A stretch of DNA of 6,136 bases from Suttonella ornithocola (lineage in GTDB: Bacteria; Pseudomonadota; Gammaproteobacteria; Cardiobacteriales; Cardiobacteriaceae), in contig NZ_LWHB01000002.1 of the NCBI RefSeq assembly GCF_001889065.1, forward strand, positions 1 through 6,136, written 5' to 3'. The position numbers and the translations under genes are program-made. Under the pieces are notes generated by a model. The model worked only from the letters and a program-made list of their open reading frames with translations. It was not told the origin of the DNA and ran no database searches. This document shows, piece by piece, positions 1 to 6,136 of this stretch; positions within the stretch are counted from its first letter, which is position 1, and each line of letters begins with the position of its first letter.

Positions 1-947
1 TTTGATAAGACGTAAACTTCTGCCTCAAAACGTGTATGAGGAGTAATAGTACCTGGCTTAGCCAATACTTGTCCACGCTCTACATCTTCACGCTTGGTTC
101 CACGAAGAAGCACACCTACGTTATCCCCTGCTTGACCTTGATCAAGCAACTTACGGAACATTTCAACACCAGTACAGGTCGTTTTTGTCGTTGGACGCAA
201 GCCTACAATTTCAAGCTCATCACCAACTTTAACAATACCACGCTCAACACGTCCAGTAACCACAGTACCACGTCCCGAAATTGAGAATACATCTTCAATT
301 GGCATCAAGAATGGCTTGTCAATATCACGCTCTGGTTCTGGAATATATGAATCTAATGCATCAACTAATTTTTCAATTGAGGGTACACCAATATCAGAAG
401 TATCACCTTCTAAAGCTTTAAGAGCTGAACCAATGATAATTGGGGTATCATCACCCGGGAAGTCATAGTCCGATAGTAGTTCGCGAACTTCCATTTCAAC
501 CAATTCTAATAGCTCTGCATCGTCAACCATATCCGCTTTATTTAGGTAAACCACAATGTAAGGGACACCCACTTGGCGTGATAATAAGATATGCTCGCGG
601 GTTTGCGGCATTGGACCATCAGCAGCTGAACAAACTAGAATAGCTCCGTCCATTTGCGCTGCACCTGTGATCATGTTTTTAACATAGTCAGCGTGTCCTG
701 GGCAGTCTACATGTGCATAGTGACGTAATGGTGATTCATATTCAACGTGAGCAGTTGAGATGGTAATTCCACGAGCACGCTCTTCTGGTGCGCCGTCAAT
801 TTGATCATAGGCTGAAAAATTTCCACCAAAACGATCCGCTCCAACCTTAGTCAAAGCAGCTGTTAGCGTTGTTTTACCGTGATCAACGTGACCAATAGTC
901 CCAACGTTTACATGCGGCTTACTGCGTTCAAACTTTTCTTTAGACAT
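1..947 (-). CDS. tuf: Translation elongation factor Tu (partial, C-terminus outside window)
   Basis: EF-Tu is the GTPase that carries aminoacyl-tRNA to the ribosomal A site. The frame runs from the ATG at 947 to the left edge with no stop: 315 full codons of a protein usually near 395 residues, so most of domain III is missing. It starts MSKEKFERSKPHVNVGTIGH. GTPase motifs are G1 GHVDHGKT (19-26), switch I RGITI (59-63), G3 DCPGH (81-85, with the catalytic His85), G4 NKAD (136-139) and G5 SAL (174-176). Domain II begins near 210 with KPFLMPIEDVFSISGRGTVV, and the last visible residues, FEAEVYVLS, open domain III. Q125, a position where kirromycin-resistance changes occur, is the usual Gln. 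Many proteobacteria carry two near-identical tuf genes; whether a second exists cannot be seen. The 17-bp spacing from fusA suggests co-transcription. Confidence 0.99.
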   Translation of the reverse strand, partial: MSKEKFERSKPHVNVGTIGHVDHGKTTLTAALTKVGADRFGGNFSAYDQIDGAPEERARGITISTAHVEYESPLRHYAHVDCPGHADYVKNMITGAAQMDGAILVCSAADGPMPQTREHILLSRQVGVPYIVVYLNKADMVDDAELLELVEMEVRELLSDYDFPGDDTPIIIGSALKALEGDTSDIGVPSIEKLVDALDSYIPEPERDIDKPFLMPIEDVFSISGRGTVVTGRVERGIVKVGDELEIVGLRPTTKTTCTGVEMFRKLLDQGQAGDNVGVLLRGTKREDVERGQVLAKPGTITPHTRFEAEVYVLS

Positions 948-954
948 AATTTCA

Positions 955-958
955 CTCC
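955..958 (-). promoter_or_regulatory. Ribosome-binding site of tuf
   Basis: GGAG on the minus strand is followed by seven bases (TGAAATT) and the ATG of tuf. It lies entirely in the 17-bp gap after the fusA stop and fixes the start at 947. Confidence 0.8.
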
Positions 959-964
959 AAAATA

Positions 965-3061
965 TTAAGATTTGTTTTTAATAACTTCTTCGACAACATT
1001 ATTCGGCGCTTCATTATAGCAGTCGAATTCCATAGAATAATTAGCACGACCTTGGCTTAATGAGCGTAAAGAGGTAGCATAACCAAACATATTAGCTAGC
1101 GGCACCTGAGCACGAATAATTTTACCAGTAGCTTCGTCATCCATACCTTGAACCAATCCACGACGACTATTCAAATCGCCAATAACATCGCCCATATATT
1201 CTTCTGGTGTAGAAACTTCCACTTTCATCATAGGCTCAAGCAGAACCGGCTTCGCTTTACGTGCACCTTGCTTAAAACCTTCCGCACCCGCTAACTTAAA
1301 TGCCATTTCAGATGAGTCAACTTCATGATAAGAGCCATCAAATAAGGTGACTTTGACATCAACCATTGGATATCCAGCAAGAACACCATTTTGCATTTGT
1401 TCTTGAACACCTTTGTCAACTGCTGGAATATACTCTTTTGGAACTACACCACCGACAATTTCAGACACAAACTCGTAACCAAAACCTGGTTCTTGAGGTT
1501 CGATACGTAACCATACATGACCAAACTGTCCACGACCACCAGACTGACGGACAAATTTTCCTTCTTGTTCAACAGATTCACGAATCGTTTCGCGATAAGC
1601 TACTTGAGGCGCCCCAACATTAGCTTCTACTTTAAATTCGCGCTTCATACGATCAACAATAATTTCTAGATGAAGTTCACCCATACCAGAAATAATTGTT
1701 TGTCCGGTTTCTTCATCTGTATGAACTCGGAAAGATGGATCTTCTTGCGCTAGCTTACCAAGCGCCATTCCCATTTTTTCTTGGTCAGATTTAGTTTTTG
1801 GTTCAACAGCAACAGAGATAACTGGCTCCGGGAACTCCATACGCTCAAGAATAATTGGCTTGCTGATATCACAAAGCGTTTCACCCGTAATCACATCTTT
1901 CAACCCAATACATGCTGCGATATCGCCTGCATACACTTCTTTAATTTCTTCTCTTGAGTTTGCATGCATTTGAACGATACGCCCTACTCGCTCTTTTTTA
2001 TCTTTTACAGAGTTTAGGACTGTTGAGCCTGCTTCCAAGACACCTGAATAACAACGAACAAATGTTAAGGTACCAACAAAAGGATCTGTTGCAATTTTAA
2101 ATGCCAACGCTGCGAATGGTGCATTATCTGAAGATTCCCTTGTTTCAGTTTCTTCAGTATAAGGAACAACTCCCTGAATCGCAGGAACTTCAGTAGGACT
2201 AGGTAGCAACTCAATAACTTTATCCAACATTGCTTGCACGCCTTTATTCTTAAAGGAAGAACCACAAAGAACCGGAACGATCTCATTATTAATTGTACGT
2301 TCTCTTAGTCCAGCAATAATTTCTGCTTCGCTAAGCTCTCCACCTTCAAGATATTTATTCATTAATTCTTCGTTTGCTTCTGCCGCTGCCTCTACAAGCT
2401 CTTCACGCAAAGTCTCAGCCTGCTCAAGTAGTTCAGCTGGAACATCGGCATACTCAAAGGTCATACCATTATTTTCCTCATTCCAAATAATCTCTTTCAT
2501 TTTAATGAGGTCAACTACACCTTTAAAATTCTCTTCAGCACCGACAGGAATCTGTAATGGAACAGCTACTGTATTCAAACGCTCACGCATTTGCTCAACA
2601 ACACGCATAAAATTGGCGCCTGTACGATCCATTTTATTGACATATGCAATACGTGGAACACGATATTTATTTGCTTGACGCCATACGGTTTCAGTTTGTG
2701 GCTGAACACCACCTACAGAACACAATACCAAACAAGCACCATCAAGAACACGTAAAGAGCGCTCTACTTCAATTGTAAAGTCTACGTGCCCTGGAGTATC
2801 AATAATATTAATACGATGCTTGTCAAATTGCCCAGCCATACCTTGCCAAAAGCAAGTAGTCGCAGCAGAAGTGATCGTAATACCACGCTCCTGCTCTTGT
2901 TCCATCCAGTCCATCGTGGCCGCACCATCATGAACTTCACCTATTTTATGAGACATACCTGTATAAAACAGAATACGTTCGGTTGTTGTCGTTTTTCCTG
3001 CATCAATATGCGCCATGATGCCTAGATTGCGATATTTATCAATTTTGGTTTCGCGAGCCAC
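965..3061 (-). CDS. fusA: Translation elongation factor G
   Basis: EF-G is the cytosolic GTPase that drives tRNA and mRNA translocation and, with RRF, ribosome recycling. It has 698 residues, near the usual 690-705. GTPase motifs are in order: G1 AHIDAGKT (17-24), switch I RGITI (59-63), G3 DTPGH (88-92), G4 NKMD (142-145) and G5 CGSS (266-269, where Ala is more usual than the last Ser). Domain II follows at about 312-405 (DPFVGTLTF), then domain III with GMGELHLE (459-466), domain IV with GGRGQFGHV (508-516) and the tip loop HEVDSSE (579-585), and domain V with the STPEEYMGDVIGDLNSRRG block (617-635). H579 matches the tip histidine (E. coli H583) important for translocation. It starts with GTG, backed by AGGAG seven bases upstream. 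It lies 30 bp after rpsG and 17 bp before tuf. The motifs are those of the main EF-G, not of a tetracycline-resistance or EF-G2 paralogue. Confidence 0.99.
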   Translation of the reverse strand: MARETKIDKYRNLGIMAHIDAGKTTTTERILFYTGMSHKIGEVHDGAATMDWMEQEQERGITITSAATTCFWQGMAGQFDKHRINIIDTPGHVDFTIEVERSLRVLDGACLVLCSVGGVQPQTETVWRQANKYRVPRIAYVNKMDRTGANFMRVVEQMRERLNTVAVPLQIPVGAEENFKGVVDLIKMKEIIWNEENNGMTFEYADVPAELLEQAETLREELVEAAAEANEELMNKYLEGGELSEAEIIAGLRERTINNEIVPVLCGSSFKNKGVQAMLDKVIELLPSPTEVPAIQGVVPYTEETETRESSDNAPFAALAFKIATDPFVGTLTFVRCYSGVLEAGSTVLNSVKDKKERVGRIVQMHANSREEIKEVYAGDIAACIGLKDVITGETLCDISKPIILERMEFPEPVISVAVEPKTKSDQEKMGMALGKLAQEDPSFRVHTDEETGQTIISGMGELHLEIIVDRMKREFKVEANVGAPQVAYRETIRESVEQEGKFVRQSGGRGQFGHVWLRIEPQEPGFGYEFVSEIVGGVVPKEYIPAVDKGVQEQMQNGVLAGYPMVDVKVTLFDGSYHEVDSSEMAFKLAGAEGFKQGARKAKPVLLEPMMKVEVSTPEEYMGDVIGDLNSRRGLVQGMDDEATGKIIRAQVPLANMFGYATSLRSLSQGRANYSMEFDCYNEAPNNVVEEVIKNKS
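1013..1021 (-). promoter_or_regulatory. Candidate extended -10 promoter for tuf inside the 3' end of fusA
   Basis: The minus strand reads TGCTATAAT: a perfect -10 hexamer (1018-1013) with the TG extension (1021-1020) one base upstream, 66-71 bp before the tuf start codon. No good -35 is found at 16-18 bases, as expected for an extended -10 promoter. Initiation near 1006 would give a tuf leader of about 59 nt. In E. coli, tufA is also transcribed from promoters inside fusA, which makes this position credible. It is coding sequence, so chance occurrence is possible. Confidence 0.4.
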
Positions 3062-3068
3062 GAGTTTT

Positions 3069-3073
3069 CTCCT
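3069..3073 (-). promoter_or_regulatory. Strong ribosome-binding site of fusA
   Basis: AGGAG on the minus strand lies seven bases (AAAACTC) before the GTG start of fusA and decides that start, as no ATG is present at this end of the frame. It is the strongest Shine-Dalgarno match in the window and may offset the weaker GTG codon. Confidence 0.8.
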
Positions 3074-3091
3074 GAGATAATTTCAATTGCC

Positions 3092-3562
3092 TTACCAACG
3101 GAAGTGAGCAAATGCTTTGTTTGCTTCTGCCATACGATGTGTATCATCACGCTTTTTCACTGCAGCGCCACGCTCTTCGATTGCTTCGACAAATTCATAT
3201 GCTAAACGTTCTGCCATTGATTTCTCATTTCTATTTCTAGCTGCATCAATAAGCCAACGCATTGCTAATGCATTTTGGCGAACAGGTCTTACTTCTACTG
3301 GCACTTGATAAGTCGCTCCACCTACACGACGAGACTTAACTTCTACTGCTGGTCTAACTTTTTCTAAAGCTTCTTCTAATACTTGAATAGGCTCCAATTG
3401 TTTCTTCTCAGCTGCCGTTTGCAATGCTTGATATACGACTTTTTCTGCAACAGATTTTTTGCCATCAACCATCAACATATTTACAAACTTTGCCACAATT
3501 ACATTACCAAATTTTGGATCAGGTAAAATTTGACGAATAGGGGCACGCACTCTTCTTGACAT
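3092..3562 (-). CDS. rpsG: 30S ribosomal protein S7
   Basis: S7 nucleates assembly of the 30S head by binding the 3' major domain of 16S rRNA and lines the E-site tRNA path. The protein is 156 residues, the standard length, without the C-terminal extension found in E. coli K-12. Visible family blocks are ILPDPKFGN (12-20), MVDGKKSVAE (31-40), the beta-hairpin segment VKSRRVGGATYQVPVEVRPV (75-94), NALAMRW (97-103) and the C-terminal HRMAEANKAFAHFRW (142-156). Many basic residues fit rRNA binding. The ATG is supported by its 17-bp spacing from rpsL and the AGGG ribosome-binding site; the N-terminus MSRRVRAP differs slightly from the common MPRRR form. In E. coli S7 represses its own operon through the long rpsL-rpsG gap; that gap is only 17 bp here, so any such control must use a different target. 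The stop is TAA. Confidence 0.99.
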   Translation of the reverse strand: MSRRVRAPIRQILPDPKFGNVIVAKFVNMLMVDGKKSVAEKVVYQALQTAAEKKQLEPIQVLEEALEKVRPAVEVKSRRVGGATYQVPVEVRPVRQNALAMRWLIDAARNRNEKSMAERLAYEFVEAIEERGAAVKKRDDTHRMAEANKAFAHFRW

Positions 3563-3580
3563 ATTTTTTCCCTAAAAAAT
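3563..3580 (-). promoter_or_regulatory. rpsL-rpsG junction: A-U hairpin with the rpsG ribosome-binding site in its loop
   Basis: After the rpsL stop the minus strand reads TTTTTTAGGGAAAAAAT and then the rpsG ATG. The last A of the stop plus the six T can pair with AAAAAAT, giving a seven-pair stem with no G-C pair and the four-base loop AGGG (3573-3570), which is the only Shine-Dalgarno-like element. AGGG is weaker than the sites of the other genes, so coupling to rpsL translation is likely. The hairpin is weak and may have no function. Confidence 0.45.
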
Positions 3581-3954
3581 TAAGACTTAGGACGCTTAGT
3601 GCCGTATTTTGAACGACCTTGTTTGCGATCCTTAACACCTGCTGTATCTAAAGCACCACGAACCACGTGATAACGCACTCCTGGTAAATCTTTAACACGT
3701 CCGCCTCGAATAAGCACTAAACTGTGCTCTTGTAAGTTATGACCTTCACCGCCAATATAGGCAGTTACTTCGTACTTGTTTGTTAAACGCGTACGTGCAA
3801 CTTTACGCATGGCCGAGTTCGGCTTTTTAGGTGTTGTTGTATAAACACGGGTACAAACACCGCGTTTTTGAGGACATCCCTGTAATGCAGGGACGTTATT
3901 TTTTTCGACCTGTTTGACACGCGGCTTGCGCACCAATTGGTTAATAGTCGCCAT
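3580..3954 (-). CDS. rpsL: 30S ribosomal protein S12
   Basis: S12 sits at the 30S decoding centre and monitors codon-anticodon pairing. The protein is 124 residues, the usual gammaproteobacterial length, starting MATINQLVRKPR and ending KYGTKRPKS. The family signature TTTPKKPNSAMRKVAR lies at about 39-54, followed by YIGGEGHNLQEHS at 66-78 and RGGRVKDLPGVRYH at 83-96. K43 and K88 (Met counted as 1; K42 and K87 in the classic numbering) are both lysine, the streptomycin-sensitive wild-type state. D89 is the position that RimO methylthiolates in E. coli, and its context is intact. It is the first str gene, 94 bp after rpoC, with its own promoter candidate and a good Shine-Dalgarno sequence five bases before the ATG. 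The stop is TAA, 17 bp before rpsG. Identification is certain. Confidence 0.99.
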   Translation of the reverse strand: MATINQLVRKPRVKQVEKNNVPALQGCPQKRGVCTRVYTTTPKKPNSAMRKVARTRLTNKYEVTAYIGGEGHNLQEHSLVLIRGGRVKDLPGVRYHVVRGALDTAGVKDRKQGRSKYGTKRPKS

Positions 3955-3959
3955 ATTTT

Positions 3960-3963
3960 CTCC
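3960..3963 (-). promoter_or_regulatory. Ribosome-binding site of rpsL
   Basis: GGAG on the minus strand (within TGGAGA) is followed by five bases, AAAAT, and then the ATG of rpsL. It supports the start codon at 3954. Confidence 0.8.
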
Positions 3964-3986
3964 AAACCTTTAATTTCAATATATTA

Positions 3987-3992
3987 AGTATA
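3987..3992 (-). promoter_or_regulatory. Weaker second -10 candidate upstream of rpsL
   Basis: TATACT on the minus strand matches the -10 consensus at five of six positions and lies 31 bp downstream of the better promoter. Its best -35 partner is TTACCT (4014-4009, 16-base spacer), matching only three of six, and there is no TG extension. A transcript from here would carry a leader of about 25 nt, enough for the ribosome-binding site. It may simply be AT-rich leader sequence. Confidence 0.2.
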
Positions 3993-4018
3993 AGCGAAAC
4001 CACGCCAAAGGTAAGCGA
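3991..4018 (-). repeat. Direct 7-bp repeat TCGCTTA, copies 21 bp apart
   Basis: The minus strand reads TCGCTTA at 4018-4012 and again at 3997-3991, exactly 21 bp (two helical turns) apart. The upstream copy starts at the last base of the predicted -10 and covers the predicted start of transcription; the second borders the TATACT box. This could be a protein-binding site pair or chance; the repeat is short and no known regulator consensus is recognised. Confidence 0.25.
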
Positions 4019-4046
4019 TGGTAACGCCATTTCTTTTCACTGTCAA
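4018..4046 (-). promoter_or_regulatory. Candidate sigma70 promoter for the str genes (rpsL-rpsG-fusA-tuf)
   Basis: Reading the minus strand, a perfect -35 hexamer TTGACA (4046-4041) begins two bases after the rpoC stop. A spacer of exactly 17 bases leads to TACCAT (4023-4018), which matches the TATAAT consensus at four of six positions, including the first two and the last. Initiation would fall near 4012-4010, giving an rpsL leader of roughly 55-58 nt. The bases after the -10 start with CGC, which would suit growth-rate control, but this is only suggestive. The placement in the rpoC-rpsL gap ahead of S12 supports the call. Transcript start-site data would settle it. Confidence 0.6.
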
Positions 4047-4048
4047 GG

Positions 4049-6136
4049 TTATGCTTCAGAATCACTAGGAATATTTTCTTCTATAGAGTTTTCTTCCGCT
4101 GTTTTTGATAGATTAGTTGTTTCTTCAACCAATGCTCTCAATTGATCGTCCGCACTTCTTTGCTCTCGACGATGTTGGTGATAAGCCAAACCTGTTCCTG
4201 CTGGAATTAGACGTCCAACAATGACATTTTCTTTTAATCCACGCAAATCATCTGCCTGCCCAACAACAGCTGCTTCTGTCAATACTCTTGTCGTTTCTTG
4301 GAAAGAAGCTGCTGATACAAAGGATTCTGTCGCTAAAGATGCTTTTGTGATTCCCATTAATACAGGCTCATAGCGAACAGGCAATTTTCCTTGTGCTTCT
4401 AAACGATCATTCTCTTCCAACACGCGAGATAGCTCTATTTGCTCACCTGCAATTAAATTAGATTCGCCAGCATCAACAATAATAACTTTTCTAAGCATCT
4501 GACGCACAATTACTTCAATATGCTTATCATTAATTTTTACCCCTTGCAAACGGTAAACGTTCTGTATTTCCCGAACAATATGGTCGTTTAGCTCATGTAC
4601 ACCTCGGAGTCTTAAGATATCTTGTGGACTAGGTTCACCGTCTGCCAAGATTTCACCTTTTTTAACTTGCTCACCTTCGAAAACATTAAGGCGACGCCAT
4701 TTAGGAATTAAAATCTCAAACGACTCACCATTTTCTCCAGTTATAACCAAACGTTGCTTTCCTTTAGTTTCTTTACCAAAGGAAACAACGCCTGTCATTT
4801 CAGCAAGAATTGCAGGATCTTTTGGCTTACGTGCTTCAAACAAATCTGCTACCCGCGGCAAACCACCAGTAATATCACCAGTTTTACCAGATGCTTGCGG
4901 CATCCTAGCTAATACATCCCCTACTTTTACTTCGGCGCCATCTGTTAGGTTAACAATTGCTCCTGCTGGTAAGAAATAGTTTACTGGAATATCAGATCCT
5001 GCTTGGGTAACTGGTTCTCCTTTCTCATCTAATAATTGAATAAGAGGACGTTTATCTTTGGCCGAAGTAGGTCTTTGTGCATTTTCCATAACAGTTAGTA
5101 CAGTCAAACCTGTTTCTGCATCGGAAGAAGATTGAACGGTAATTCCATCTTCAAAGTCATAGAATGCTGCTTTACCAGCCACTTCAGCAATAATTGGATG
5201 CGTATGTGGATCCCATACCGCTAAGGTTTCACCCTGCTTAACTACTGCACCATCTGTCACGTTTAGAACTGCACCATAAGGCAATTTATATCTTTCACGC
5301 TCATGACCATTTTTATCAATAATTGATAATTCACCACTACGTGAGACAGCAACCAATTTTCCTTCACTATTGGTAATCGTTTTTATATTTGATAAGCGAG
5401 CATGCCCATTGGTTTTAACCTCGACGCTACCAATAGAAACAGCGCTTTGTGCAGCGCCACCAATATGGAAAGTACGCATGGTTAACTGTGTTCCTGGTTC
5501 ACCGATAGATTGCGCTGCAATGACCCCAACAGCTTCACCAACATTAACCTTATGACCTCTCGCCAAATCACGACCATAGCACTGTGAACATACACCATGA
5601 CGCGATTCACAGGTAATAACCGAGCGAACAGTCACTCTATCCACGCCAGCTTTTTCTAAAATTTGAATTTGTGGTTCTTCTAGCAAAGTACCTGCCGCTA
5701 AAGCAATTTCTCCATTAGAGTCAATGACAGGTTCTGCTAATACTCGACCGAGTACTCTCTCAGCAAGAGGAACAACAACATCCCCACCTTCAACTACTGC
5801 TTGAATTTCTATACCTTTAGAAGTTCCACAATCTTCTTCTGTAATAACAACATCTTGAGAAACATCTACAAGCCTTCTCGTTAAATAACCTGAGTTTGCT
5901 GTTTTTAACGCCGTATCTGCAAGCCCTTTACGCGCACCATGGGTAGATATAAAGTATTGAAGAACGTTTAATCCTTCACGGAAGTTTGCTGTAATTGGCG
6001 TTTCAATGATAGAGCCATCTGGCTTCGCCATCAATCCACGCATTCCTGCTAACTGTCGAATTTGTGCAGCAGAACCCCTTGCGCCTGAATCCGCCATCAT
6101 AAAGACCGAGTTAAACGAATCTTGTTCAACTTCTTG
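4049..6136 (-). CDS. rpoC: DNA-directed RNA polymerase subunit beta', C-terminal half (partial, 5' end outside window)
   Basis: Beta' forms the RNA polymerase active-site cleft together with beta. The frame is open to the right edge, giving 695 residues of a family protein of about 1400; the catalytic NADFDGD motif lies outside the window. Numbering from the Met codon at 6100 (about E. coli residue 724), I see the bridge helix around 46-81, and four zinc-binding cysteines at 91, 164, 171 and 174, matching E. coli C814, C888, C895 and C898. The trigger loop has L206, M208, R209 and H212, matching E. coli L930, M932, R933 and H936. About 190 residues (roughly 218-407) then interrupt the trigger loop as the SI3 insertion, followed by GGLPRVADLFEAR and the conserved C-terminal block ending GRLIPAGTG. 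The last 40 or so residues are a variable, acidic, Ser/Glu-rich tail. The stop is TAA. No frameshift or missing key residue is seen. rpoB is expected just outside the right edge. Confidence 0.99.
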   Translation of the reverse strand, partial: QEVEQDSFNSVFMMADSGARGSAAQIRQLAGMRGLMAKPDGSIIETPITANFREGLNVLQYFISTHGARKGLADTALKTANSGYLTRRLVDVSQDVVITEEDCGTSKGIEIQAVVEGGDVVVPLAERVLGRVLAEPVIDSNGEIALAAGTLLEEPQIQILEKAGVDRVTVRSVITCESRHGVCSQCYGRDLARGHKVNVGEAVGVIAAQSIGEPGTQLTMRTFHIGGAAQSAVSIGSVEVKTNGHARLSNIKTITNSEGKLVAVSRSGELSIIDKNGHERERYKLPYGAVLNVTDGAVVKQGETLAVWDPHTHPIIAEVAGKAAFYDFEDGITVQSSSDAETGLTVLTVMENAQRPTSAKDKRPLIQLLDEKGEPVTQAGSDIPVNYFLPAGAIVNLTDGAEVKVGDVLARMPQASGKTGDITGGLPRVADLFEARKPKDPAILAEMTGVVSFGKETKGKQRLVITGENGESFEILIPKWRRLNVFEGEQVKKGEILADGEPSPQDILRLRGVHELNDHIVREIQNVYRLQGVKINDKHIEVIVRQMLRKVIIVDAGESNLIAGEQIELSRVLEENDRLEAQGKLPVRYEPVLMGITKASLATESFVSAASFQETTRVLTEAAVVGQADDLRGLKENVIVGRLIPAGTGLAYHQHRREQRSADDQLRALVEETTNLSKTAEENSIEENIPSDSEA

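Noticed and set aside
36..643. Plus-strand open frames of 82 and 67 codons opposite tuf
   Set aside because: They lie antisense to highly conserved EF-Tu coding sequence, resemble no known family, and are expected by chance opposite a well-used frame.
1366..1623. Plus-strand open frame of 85 codons opposite fusA, rich in His and Gln
   Set aside because: Its composition is what the antisense of the conserved EF-G domain IV codons would give; I found no independent support for a gene.
2065..2286. Minus-strand 73-codon frame inside fusA
   Set aside because: It is an out-of-frame reading of EF-G domain codons; fusA runs through it intact.
2786..3308. Plus-strand open frames opposite the 5' end of fusA and the 3' end of rpsG
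   Set aside because: They are antisense shadows of conserved genes, with no recognisable protein.
3564..3579. Rho-independent terminator between rpsL and rpsG
   Set aside because: The T-run comes before the loop, the stem has no G-C pair and no T-run follows the hairpin, so termination is unlikely.
3783..3965. 60-codon minus-strand frame overlapping the start of rpsL
   Set aside because: It begins with TTG across the rpsL ribosome-binding site and reads S12 codons out of frame; S12 in the correct frame is unmistakable.
4018..4030. Small inverted repeat ATGG-CGTTA-CCAT after rpoC as a possible terminator
   Set aside because: The stem is only four pairs and no run of T follows, so it does not qualify as an intrinsic terminator; it overlaps the predicted promoter spacer and -10.
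5370..5555. Plus-strand 61-codon frame opposite rpoC
   Set aside because: It is antisense to the trigger-loop and SI3 coding sequence and shows no family resemblance.
1..6136. Defence system, mobile element, CRISPR array, tRNA or rRNA
   Set aside because: Practically all bases belong to five conserved housekeeping genes with short gaps; no repeat array, transposase, integrase or RNA gene is visible.

Overview
This window is a housekeeping translation and transcription cluster. All genes lie on the minus strand, so they read from high to low coordinates: the 3' half of rpoC (RNA polymerase beta'), rpsL (ribosomal protein S12), rpsG (S7), fusA (EF-G), and the first four fifths of tuf (EF-Tu). 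Both window edges cut through a gene: rpoC at the right and tuf at the left.

The proteins point to a gammaproteobacterium. Beta' carries the long proteobacterial trigger-loop insertion (SI3) and aligns almost without gaps to the E. coli protein as I remember it, and EF-G, EF-Tu, S12 and S7 are all of gammaproteobacterial type. The DNA is fairly AT-rich. rpoC sits directly upstream of the str genes, as in Pseudomonas, Xanthomonas, Legionella and Coxiella, and not at a separate locus as in E. coli. The EF-G and EF-Tu sequences recall Legionellales or Coxiella-like lineages, but that is an impression from memory and no genus can be named.

Layout in transcription order: rpoC (6136 to 4049, partial); a 94-bp gap (4048 to 3955) with a well-formed sigma70 promoter, a weaker second -10 candidate and a 7-bp repeat spaced by exactly 21 bp; rpsL (3954 to 3580); a 17-bp gap whose ribosome-binding site lies in the loop of a small A-U hairpin; rpsG (3562 to 3092); a 30-bp gap with a strong Shine-Dalgarno sequence; fusA with a GTG start (3061 to 965); a 17-bp gap; tuf (947 to the edge). 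A perfect extended -10 sequence near the 3' end of fusA could be an internal tuf promoter. The four visible stop codons are all TAA, and I saw no intrinsic terminator in any gap, so the cluster is probably one transcription unit with added internal initiation.

The products work together. Beta' is half of the polymerase catalytic core, S12 and S7 are small-subunit proteins at the decoding site and the head/exit region, EF-Tu delivers aminoacyl-tRNA, and EF-G drives translocation. I found no new system, mobile element, RNA gene or CRISPR array. The points worth checking are regulatory details in the gaps and one in-gene promoter candidate.
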